NCBI GenBank assembly: GCA_950097015.1
Contig: CATNEN010000008.1
Location: 3,224,001-3,288,000, forward strand
DNA: 64,000 bases
Direction: 5' to 3'
Source: Macrostomum hystrix
Lineage: Eukaryota > Platyhelminthes > Macrostomidae
Shown: positions 24,601 through 34,243 of the stretch, in pieces
Layout: the number at the start of each line of letters is the position of its first letter
Position numbering within the stretch: the first letter of the stretch is position 1
The notes under the pieces: generated by a model
The model's input: the letters and a program-made list of their open reading frames with translations, nothing else
Databases searched by the model: none
Told to the model about the DNA's origin: nothing
Made by a program: the position numbers and the translations under genes

Positions 24601-27600
24601 AACAGGCTGACTAGTCTACTAGAAAAGTATAGACTGATCAGGATAAATACTCACTCGCCTCTCCCTTAGCCTCACCCGCCTCTCCCTCAGACTCACCCAG
24701 CCTCACCCGCCGCTCCCTCAGCCTCACCCGCCGCTCCCTCAGCCTCACCCAGCCTCACCCGCCTCTCCCTCAGCCTCACCCGCATCTCCCTCAGCCTCAC
24801 CCTCACCCGCCTCTTTCTCAGCCTCACCCGCCTCTTCCTCAGACTCATACGTCTCTCCCTCAGCCTCACCCGCATCTCCCTCAGACTTACCCTCCTCTCC
24901 CTCAGACTCATCCGCCTCTCCCTCAGCCTCACCCGCCTCTCCCTCATCCTCACCCGCCTCTTCCTCAGCCTCACCCGCCTCTCCCTCAGCCTCACCCGCC
25001 GCTCCCTCAGCCTCACCCGCCGCTCCCTCAGCCTCACCCGCCGCTCCCTCAGCCTCACCCGCCTCTTCCTCAGCCTCACCCGCCTCTTTCTCAGCCTCAC
25101 CCGCCTCTTCCTCAGACTCATACGTCTCTCCCTCAGCCTCACCCGCATCTCCCTCAGACTTACCCTCCTCTCCCTCAGACTCATCCGCCTCTCCCTCAGC
25201 CTCACCCGCCTCTCCCTCATCCTCACCCGCCTCTTCCTCAGCCTCACCCGCCTCTCCCTCAGCCTCACCCGCCGCTCCCTCAGCCTCACCCGCCGCTCCC
25301 TCAGCCTCACCCGCCGCTCCCTCAGCCTCACCCGCCTCTTCCTCAGCCTCACCCGCCTCTTTCTCAGCCTCACCCGCCTCTTCCTCAGACTCATACGTCT
25401 CTCCCTCAGCCTCACCCGCATCTCCCTCAGACTTACCCTCCTCTCCCTCAGACTCATCCGCCTCTCCCTCAGACTTACCTGCTTCTCCCTCAGACTCATC
25501 CGCCTCTCCCTCCCCTCCTTGGTTGATGAAAAAGATCTGATCGTATTTCGCATACCAAGCAATCTGACAACAGCGCCAGCGAGTACTTTTATCCCATAGC
25601 AACTCACCGTGGCCCAGTTTGGGCGTTACCAAGTCGAACAGGCCGAGAAAATTCATTTTCTGCAATAATTTCAGCGGGTCAAAGTGATGAATTTGTTTAT
25701 CAGCAGACAAATTATTTAATTATTTAGTTGGGTTAGCGTTGGGTAGTCAGTGGGGTGGGCGTTGGGTAGTCAGTGGGGTGGGCGTTGGGTAGTCAGTGGG
25801 GTGGGCGTTGGGTAGTCAGTGGGGTGGGCGTTGGGTAGTCAGTGGGGTGGGCGTTGGGTAGTCAGTGGGGTTGGTGCTGGGTAGTCAGTTGGGTAAGGTG
25901 TTGGGTAGTCAGCAAGGTGGGTGTTGGGTAGGCAATGAGGAGGGTGTTGGGTAGTCAGTGGGGTTGGTGCTGGGTAGTCAGTTGGGTAAGGCGTTGGGTA
26001 GTCAGTGGGGTGGGCGTTGGGTAGTCAGTGGGGTGGGTGTTGGGTAGTCAGTGGGGTGGGTGTTGCGTAGTCAGTGGGGTGGGTGTTGCGTAGTCAGTGG
26101 GGTGGGTGTTGCGTAGTCAGTGGGGTGGGTGTTGCGTAGTCAGTGGGGTGGGTGTTGCGTAGTCAGTGGGGTGGGTGTTGCGTAGTCAGTGGGGTGGGTG
26201 TTGCGTAGTCAGTGGGGTGGGTGTTGCGTAGTCAGTGGGGTTGGTGCTGGGTAGTCAGTTGGGTAAGGTGTTGGGTAGTCAGCAAGGTGGGTGTTGGGTA
26301 GGCAATGAGGAGGGTGTTGGGTAGTCAGTGGAGTTGGTGCTGGGTAGTCAGTTGGGTAAGGTGTTGGGTAGTCAGTTGGGTAAGGTGTTGGGTAGGCAGT
26401 GAGGAGTGTGTTGGGTAGTCAGTGGGGTGGGTGTTGGGTAGGCAATGAGGAGGGTGTTGGATAGTCAGTGGGGTTGGTGCTGGGTAGTCAGTTGGGTAAG
26501 GTGTTGGGTAGTCAGCAAGGTGGGTGTTGGGTAGGCAGTGAGGAGTAGTCAGTGGGGTGGGTGTTGGGTAGGCAATGAGGAGGGTGTTGGGTAGTCAGTG
26601 GGGTTGGTGCTGGGTAGTCAGTTGGGTAAGGTGTTGGGTAGTCAGCAAGGTGGGTGTTGGGTAGGCAGTGAGGAGTGTGTTGGGTAGTCAGTGGGGTGGG
26701 TGTTGGGTAGGCAATGAGGAGGGTGTTGGGTAGTCAGTGGGGTTGGTGCTGGGTAGTCAGTTGGGTAAGGTGTTGGGTAGTCAGCAAGGTGGGTGTTGGG
26801 TAGGCAGTGAGGAGTGTGTTGGGTAGTCAGTGGGTGGATGTTAGGTAGTCAGTGGGAAGGGTGTTGAGAAGTCAGTGGGGTGGATGTTGGGTGGTCGGGT
26901 AGCTAGGAGGACCCTAAATCCTCACCCTCTTCTTCTCAGGGCTGAGTCCGCCCATGCTGTTGTCCCAGCGGTCCAGAGTGGAAGGACAGAAGTGGTGCCG
27001 CAGGCCGTCCTCGAGGACATCGTCTAGGGACCTGGAGCGGTCCTGCAGGGAGCGAGATGCCAAATCAATCAATTTTAAATCATGAAAGTTGTTCTCAAAG
27101 CATCTCATCTCATAGATCTAATCTCTCACCTTAATGTCGCGGTACCTGCCACGACCCGAGATCGTGTCTGCCCTCCGTCGGTCGCAATCTCTCTTGTAGT
27201 CTTCCAGCAGTGGTTTCTGCACAAAGGGCGAGCTTCCATTTGAAATTGGACAATTTCAAGTTTTTTTGCATGTAAACTACTGATAGTAGCGAATATTTGA
27301 TAGTAATTTTCCAGTCGACTTATTAAGATTATACGCAATTTCTATAATTACTAATCCCCGTTAAAATCAATAAGTGTAAGAGAAAGGAGACATATTGGAA
27401 CATAAAAATAATTAGAAAAATGAATTCAAACACTGGTATTAATAACAGATCATCCGCAATGCGCATGACGACATCAAAAGCTAACTTTTATATAGCAATG
27501 GTCAAGAAAGGTTTGCGGCATTGCGATATTAGAGTACAGATTAAATCATAGAGAATAGAGTATAATGGAGTACAGTAGACTTGAGTAGACTTGAGTAGAG

Positions 27601-28240
27601 TTGGGTTGAGTTGGGTAGAGTTAATTTGAGTAGAGTTGAGAGTTGGGTTGAGTTGGGTAGAGCATAGTACCCAACAGGTTGTAAACAGGAAGTATACCAC
27701 CTTATAACAAGTTTCTTGCAATTAATCTGGAAATCCGGAAAATTCCAAGAAATCGGTGCATTAAAACAATCAAGTTCTAACCTGAGCCTGGTAGATGCGC
27801 ACAATGAGCTTTTCAGCCGATTGCACCTTCGATTGCAGAGTGGGATCTTGCGGACATAAATTAGTGCGCCCAACCAGATTCTGCAACATAGAGAATTCGG
27901 TAGTACCTGTACTCAACTGTAGCTAGTTAATTTGTGTTTCAGCATTTTTAAAGAGATTTTAGTGACAAAAGTATATTTATAAAGGTCATTTGCAGCATCC
28001 GGGTCAGCTAGCTACTGCAAATAGTATGTCTGTGTCCCGATGCCCTCTCACGTACATAGGCTGAAATGGACTCACTAGGAATAATGTATGGCATTTTTCT
28101 TACGGACTAAATTCTTACGGGAAAACATTTAAAAGGCCTGCACTAAGTCCGGTGGAGTCGTGGACTCTTACCCGATGTGTCCGAATAGCGGCGCTCAGCT
28201 GCTCCTGCAAGCGGCGCAGATTCTGTGGCATGGAGTCCAT
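21618..28240 (-). CDS. nine-exon gene, unknown function, Cys-rich region and C-terminal coiled coil
   Basis: Exons in transcript order: 28172-28240 (ATG at 28240), 27782-27880, 27130-27216, 26926-27042, 25608-25659, 23525-23874, 22970-23074, 22620-22905, 21618-21817 (TGA). Phases agree throughout and give about 454 residues. The N-terminal part is helical and charged (LRRLQEQLSAAIRTHR, LLEDYKRDCDRRRADT). The middle has basic and Ala-rich stretches (KGPHRKRRP, polyAla). Exons 7-8 give spaced Cys/His (LCNQ, SCH, DCRFCCAGC, FCSACHC) that could bind zinc. The last exon is a coiled coil (ENKSLMQEAERWERSLL). The family is not recognised; a nuclear protein is a guess from composition. The exon 7 donor (GCA|GTGATC) is weak and is the least certain junction. 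The exon 5 donor is ambiguous (see the 24652-25512 array). Confidence 0.7.
21850..22480 (+). repeat. 60-bp degenerate repeat with CCAAT boxes (intron 8)
   Basis: About 10 diverged units, each with CAGCCAATCAGAAG, GTAGCTACCAGCCAATAAG and a near-palindrome AATCAATTGATTCTT. It fills most of the last intron and is clearly older than neighbouring arrays, judging from its divergence. Confidence 0.9.
23421..23514 (+). repeat. 47-bp tandem duplication (two copies) beside a splice donor
   Basis: 23421-23467 and 23468-23514 are essentially identical (CGTTCGGCTGTGCCCCTGGT start). They lie in intron 6, ending about 10 bp from the exon 6 donor at 23524. Confidence 0.95.
23928..24334 (+). repeat. 22-bp minisatellite (intron 5)
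   Basis: About 18 units of CTGAAATCTACAAGCTGGAT plus TC/TG in the intron between exons 5 and 6 of the minus-strand gene. Confidence 0.95.
24652..25512 (-). repeat. 21-bp minisatellite with 273-bp superrepeat and repeated splice donors
   Basis: About 40 units, read on the minus strand as GGTGAGGCTGAGGGAGAGGC plus G. A block marked by the unit encoding TYESEEE recurs at 24841, 25114 and 25387, exactly 273 bp apart (13 units), so the array was amplified in two steps. The exon 5 frame of the host gene stays open through the intron start and the whole array, encoding an acidic Gly-Glu-Ala-Glu-Gly repeat. Most units contain G|GTGAGG, and one contains CAG|GTAAGT (25473-25481), all in phase 1. Confidence 0.95.
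25730..26900 (+). repeat. 23-bp G-rich minisatellite (intron 4)
   Basis: About 50 units of GTTGGGTAGTCAGTGGGGTG plus GGC, with a composite higher-order pattern in the right half (units with GTTGGTGCT, GGGTAAGGTGT, CAGCAAGG, GGCAATGAGGAGG in fixed order). In the transcript strand it is C-rich with CTGAC in each unit. Confidence 0.96.
27560..27665 (+). repeat. short degenerate GAGTTGGGT/GTAGA repeat (intron 2)
   Basis: About 100 bp of irregular 5-15-bp repeats built from TTGAGTAGA and GTTGGGT inside intron 2 of the minus-strand gene. Confidence 0.8.
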
Positions 28241-29495
28241 GTTATTGGACGGCAAAGGAGAAAAAACTAACTAAGAGCCGAAAATTATGTCAGGCAGAGA
28301 GACAGGCAAACTGAAAGCTAATCGGCGGAAAAATAAAACGGTTAGGATAAGAAAGTAAGTCCTCGATTGCACGCGACCCAATGAACGAGCTGCTCTAAGC
28401 AGTCGCGCTTCAGCTGAAGGGCTAATATTAAAGGAAAGTCTGGCACTAATCAGTAAGCTGTTGTGGGCCCATCTACTTTTTATGGGACAGAGCGTGCGCT
28501 TTGAGGTGGGGCGCGGTCAGCAAGAATAACGAATTTTGAAATGGTCACTAAATTTATATCATAATTTACTTGTGAGCGGCTGTTAGCTCACTACTACTGT
28601 TTCTTATAAACCTGATTTAATACTATACTTTTTTTAACTTAAAAAATTCGTAAACAGACTGCAAAAAGTTCAATTTCGGATCTACTTCGTCACTTGGTCA
28701 AGTAGTATGTGCTGCGCATGACAGTTGGGGGCTGGGGCGTCCTGGTGTTTGGGGTGGTTGTCAAAGGAAATAAGGGCTTGGAATTCTAGTCCGCGTTCAA
28801 CCATTGCTACCATTGCGACAGCCACCTCACCCTCCGCACAGCCCAATCCTTTCTATCCACCCCACCTCCGCTAGATAGAACTGCCATCCAATACGGGCCT
28901 TCGCAGCCACCCCGTATGTTCGTGTGTGTGTTGTATGACTAACTAATATGGACCAAAAAGCTCAAGCTAGCGTTCCCTCTTTCCGAACCCTTGCTTTTGC
29001 CCTGTAAGCGCCCTCTCATCCTCCCTCTCTCATGCGATTTCTCTCGCTGCGACCCTTCCTTCAATATTATTGGCCAGCATGACTTTGACGCAGAGGCCCC
29101 AACAACCTGCCAGTGCCATGGCTGCCTCTGGCTGCAAGATTCAAGCCGCTCTTTGCCCTTAGTTGTGGCCAACCCGGCCGTGCGTCTGCAAGCCGTCGAA
29201 TTTATGATTAAATGCCTCACTGCATGAGATTTGCATGCCGTTGTTGTGTACACCTTTAGTTGGTAAAAGAAGAAAGACAAACTGAAATCGCAACTGAAAC
29301 TGATTTCTCTAGTCATTTTTAACATCATGTGCTGCCGCATAAACAGTAGTCGCGCTTATGAACCTTCACCCCTGCACTATCCAACAAGTCTCATCTCACC
29401 CACATTCCCCGCTCCTAGCGATTTTTCACCCTTAATTCTCATACGCAATGCTACTTCATCTAAGACTGTTTATGATTTTAGCTGATTTTAGCTAA
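28241..29495. other. 5' flank of the minus-strand gene
   Basis: Likely contains its promoter and 5'UTR. A 133-codon minus-strand open frame at 28939-29340 shows no domain and no obvious link to the gene; not called. Confidence 0.4.
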
Positions 29496-30452
29496 ACATT
29501 CCCACTGTCAGGAATGACATTCCCACTGTCAGGTATGACATTCCCACTGTCAGGTATAACATTCCCACTGTCAGGTATGACATTCCCACTGTCAGGTATA
29601 ACATTCCCACTGTCAGGTATGACATTCCCACTGTCAGGTATAACATTCCCACTGTCAGGTATGACATTCCCACTGTCAGGTATAACATTCCCACTGTCAG
29701 GTATGACATTCCCACTGTCAGGTATGACATTCCCACTGTCAGGTATAACATTCCCACTGTCAGGTATGACATTCCCACTGTCAGGTATAACATTCCCACT
29801 GTCAGGTATAACATTCCCACTGTCAGGTATAACATTCCCACTGTCAGGTATAACATTCCCACTGTCAGGTATAACATTCCCACTGTCAGGTATAACATTC
29901 CCACTGTCAGGTATAACATTCCCACTGTCAGGAATGACATTCCCACTGTCAGGTATAACATTCCCACTGTCAGGAATGACATTCCCACTGTCAGGTATGA
30001 CATTCCCACTTGCAGGTATAACATTCCCACTGTCAGGTATAACATTCCCACTGTCAGGTATGACATTCCCACTGTCAGGAATGACATTCCCACTGTCAGG
30101 TAACGCATTCCCACTTGCAGGTATAACATTCCCACTGTCAGGTATAACATTCCCACTGTCAGGTATAACATTCCCACTGTCAGGTATAACATTCCCACTG
30201 TCAGGTATAACATTCCCACTGTCAGGTATAACATTCCCACTGTCAGGTATAACATTCCCACTGTCAGGTATGACATTCCCACTGTCAGGTATAACATTCC
30301 CACTGTCAGGAATGACATTCCCACTGTCAGGTATAACATTCCCACTGTCAGGAATGACATTCCCACTGTCAGGTAACGCATTCCCACTTGCAGGTATAAC
30401 ATTCCCACTGTCAGGTATAACATTCCCACTGCCAGGTATTACATTCTCCCTG
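29496..30452 (+). repeat. 21-bp minisatellite
   Basis: About 45 units of CATTCCCACTGTCAGGTATA plus A (variants GGAATGA, GGTATGA, CTTGCAGG). The 21-bp period leaves 310-350-codon frames open on both strands, which are artefacts. The right end fades into the 3' end of a degenerate LINE. Confidence 0.97.
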
Positions 30453-32575
30453 TCAAGTGTAGCCAGGTTCAAACATCGACGTCGATTGCCTGCTAGCTTG
30501 CTGACGCTGGCGCGGCAGTCGAGGAGGAGGTGCTGAAGAGCCACTGTTTCCAATTCGCAGCGATGGCAGATAGCGTCTGGTGTGAGTCCGATGTGGTGTC
30601 GGAACTCTCAGATTTTGAGCGAGGAGGCTTGTTCTACCTGGCCCGGTCGTCATAAGTGCAACTCCTGTGGGTGGCGGGTGCGCCTTGTAAGAGGGTCTGT
30701 AACCTCTTCGATCAGCGGGATGATTTCGCCCTTCCTCCAGTTCTGCGGCATATCAGCCTGGAAGAAGACTGTGCGGGCGCTTCGAACTGGGGTGAAGAGC
30801 AGGGCCTGGGAGTCAGTCGCGAAAAGGAGCTCGCCAGTTCCTGGCCATTGCATGAGGTCGATGGCTGCTTGCAAACCGAGTATAAGCGCGCGCAATTCTC
30901 AGCCCGAAAAAATTAGGTCAGCTTGCCAGCGGCTGCCCGGAGAAAACGAGGTGGACTTTCATGGTTGAAGAGCACCGCGCCTCCGTATGCAGTGCCTCCT
31001 GAGGCTTCAGAGCTCCAAGTCGGGGGCTACCAGAGTCTTCAGAGCCGCTGCACGTCTGATGTGCGAATGCGATAGTTTTCTTGGCTTCGGAATTGTCTGT
31101 GTGTGGCAGGTTGGCAGGACAGTTGCTATGGCACCATCCTCGCCTAAACTGGCGCCGGAGACGTGCCAGCAGGGTGCTTCTGGCTGCTTTGCTGCGGTTG
31201 GTGTCGGGTCCAAGCCTGCAGTACTTGTCAAAGCGGGTGAGCGAGTCAAGCTTTTCACGGCTCGCGATAGTTGTCAGGCTGTCAGGTTGTCAGGTTTCGG
31301 CGAGGAGGGCTTCGGCTGGAGTGCAGGCGAGCGCACGGGTGATGATGCGGGCCGCGGCGCGCTGACAGCGCTCGAGCTTTTCAATTTGAGATGGTCCTGC
31401 CCAGGGCATGCGGGCTGCTGGGGCGTACTCGAGCACCGGTCTAATGAGTGCGAGGTAGGCGACGCGGATTGTGCTGTTGTCCTTGCCCCATTCCGGGCCG
31501 CCTATTCACCTGAGCAGGCGCTGTCTTCCGGATGTGCTTCGCGAAGGTGAGGCAGTTGTCGTATGTTACGCCGAGGAAGCACGGTTACGGGTTCGTGCGG
31601 AGTTGCGTACCGTTGAGGAAGAGCTCCGGGGCAGCCGTGGCGTCGCTGGGGTTCACGGAGAAGACTCCGACTTCGCATCTGTCCGGATTGGGGCGGAGGA
31701 GCCATCCGTTGCTCCATTTGGCGACTCCATCAAGCGCTGTCTGGAGCTAATTGTGCTGGGCTTCGCTGATGCTCCTGCCATGGCTCCAGACGTCGGCGAA
31801 GATACTGAAGGTGACATCGTCCGGGAAGGCGCTTCGGACGTAGTTTATGTAAATGAGGAAGATAAGGTGCGATAGGACGGCTCCCACCGACCCAGGCTCG
31901 GCGGTTCGCTAGCCAGCTTTGGATCCAGTGGATGAGGCGGGTGTCGATGCCTAGGCTGTGCATTTTACTCAGCAGGCCAGCTCGGCACACTGTATCGTAT
32001 GCTCTGGCGTAGTCGAGCCTGAGCAGCAGCGTTTTAAGCCTGAGTTGGAAGACGTCGCTGATGGCCTGGCTGAGGAGCAGCGCCTGGTCCATTGTTGCAC
32101 GGCCGCTGCGGAAGCCGGCTTGCTCGTTTATAGTGAGCCCACGGCTCTCGAGCACTAACTGGAGGCGTTTGGCAAGAATACGCTCAAACAACTTTCCGAC
32201 TGCTAAGGTCAGGCAGATTGGAGGGTAGGATGGGATCAGCGGGTCTGTAACCTCTTCGAGCAGCGGGATGATTTCGCCCTTCCTCCAGTTCTGCGGCACA
32301 TCAGCTTCAGTCCAGGAGCTCTGGAATAGACTGTGGCATGCGGTTATGGCGCACTGTGGTAGTTCTTTGAGGAGGCGCGGGTGGTACCGGCGCTGTTGTT
32401 GTTCTTGTCGGCTGACTGGGCTGCGATACAAGCAGATATCTCACGAGGCTTGGCTCGCCGAGGTCGCTGCAACGCGGAGCCACAACGACTGCCCCTGGAG
32501 AAGGAGCGGTGTCGGGCTCCTGGTACTCTTTGCCGCCCCGTGAAATTCCTGAGCCTGTTGTGGTTGCTGCTGCTG
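30453..32575 (-). mobile_element. degenerate, rearranged LINE with RT and RNase H fragments
   Basis: Minus-strand frames show RT motifs at 31730-32431 (WRKGEIIPLLEEVTDP, NEQAGFRSGRATMDQALL, LDYARAYDTVCRAGLLSKM), a TDSQ-containing RNase H-like stretch at 30790-30895, and a C-terminal HLLLDCRASVSKL segment near 30510. The catalytic box at about 31795-31810 reads IFADVW where FADD is expected, so an active-site Asp is gone. Frames are broken in several places. The segment encoding MPQNWRKGEIIPL occurs twice, at about 30690-30770 and 32236-32310, showing internal rearrangement. It is Jockey/I-like by motif style. It is dead, and sits between two unrelated arrays. Confidence 0.82.
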
Positions 32576-33640
32576 TGATATCTAACAGTAGACTGTGATA
32601 CCTAACAGTAGACTGTGATATCTAACAGTAGACTGTGATATCTAACAGTAGACTGTGATATCTAACAGTAGACTGTGATATCTAACAGTAGACTGTGATA
32701 TCTAACAGTAGACTGTGATATCTAACAGTAGACTGTGATATCTAACAGTAGACTGTGATATCTAACAGTAGACTGTGATATCTAACAGTAGACTGTGATA
32801 TCTAAAAGTAGACTGTGATATCTAACAGTAGACTGTGATATCTAAAAGTAGACTGTGATATCTAACAGTAGACTGTGATATCTAACAGTAGACTGTGATA
32901 TCTAACAGTAGACTGTGATATCTAACAGTAGACTGTGATATCTAAAAGTAGACTGTGATATCTAACAGTAGACTGTGATATCTAACAGTAGACTGTGATA
33001 TCTAACAGTAGACTGTGATATCTAACAGTAGACTGTGATATCTAACAGTAGACTATGATATCTAAAAGTAGACTATGATATCTAACAGTAGACTGTGATA
33101 TCTAACAGTAGACTGTGATATCTAACAGTAGACTGTGATATCTAACAGTAGACTGTGATATCTAACAGTATATACTGTGATATCTAACAGTATATACTGT
33201 GATATCTAACAGTAGACTGTGATATCTAACAGTAGACTGTGATATCTAACAGTAGACTGTGATATCTAACAGTAGACTATGATATCTAAAAGTAGACTAT
33301 GATATCTAACAGTAGACTGTGATATCTAACAGTAGACTGTGATATCTAACAGTAGACTGTGATATCTAACAGTAGACTGTGATATCTAACAGTAGACTAT
33401 GATATCTAAAAGTAGACTATGATATCTAACAGTAGACTGTGATATCTAACAGTAGACTGTGATATCTAACAGTAGACTGTGATATCTAACAGTAGACTGT
33501 GATATCTAACAGTATATACTGTGATATCTAACAGTATATACTGTGATATCTAACAGTAGACTGTGATATCTAACAGTAGACTGTGATATCTAACAGTAGA
33601 CTGTGACATCTAACAGTAGACTGTGATATCTAACATAGAA
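32576..33640 (+). repeat. 20-bp minisatellite, subfamily A
   Basis: About 53 units of TGATATCTAACAGTAGACTG, very homogeneous. A few units have CTAAAAG, GACTATG or ACAGTATATACTG, the latter two base pairs longer, repeated in the same order several times. Confidence 0.97.
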
Positions 33641-33654
33641 TAACTATAACTATG

Positions 33655-34243
33655 GCGTGATATATCTAACAGTGGGCTGTCATATCTAACAGTGGGCTGT
33701 CATATCTAACAGTGGGATGTCATATCTAACAGTGGGATGTCATATCTAACGGTGGGATGTCATATCTAACAGTGAGATGTCATATCTAACAGTGGGATGT
33801 CATATCTAACAGTGGGATGTCATATCTAACAGTGGGATGTCATATCTAACAGTGGGATGTCATATCTAACAGTGGGATGTCATATCTAACAGTGGGATGT
33901 CGTATCTAACAGTGGGATGTCATATCTAACAGTGGGATGTCATATCTAACAGTGGGATGTCATATCTAACAGTGGGATGTCATATCTAACAGTGGGATGT
34001 CATATCTAACAGTGGGCTGTCATATCTAACAGTGGGCTGTCATATCTAACAGTGGGATGTCATATCTAACAGTGGGCTGTCATATCTAACAGTGGGCTGT
34101 CATATCTAACAGTGGGATGTCATATCTAACAGTGGGATGTCATATCTAACAGTGGGATGTCATATCTAACAGTGGGATGTCATATCTAACAGTGGGATGT
34201 CATATCTAACAGTGGGATGTCGTATCTAACAGTGGGCTGTCAT
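33655..34243 (+). repeat. 20-bp minisatellite, subfamily B
   Basis: About 30 units of TCATATCTAACAGTGGGATG, sharing about 16 of 20 positions with subfamily A, but the two do not intermix. Confidence 0.97.

Noticed and set aside
29488-30553. 310-350-codon frames (GNVIPDS, GMLYLTV repeats)
   Set aside because: Artefact of the 21-bp array; the non-repeat end belongs to the LINE relic.
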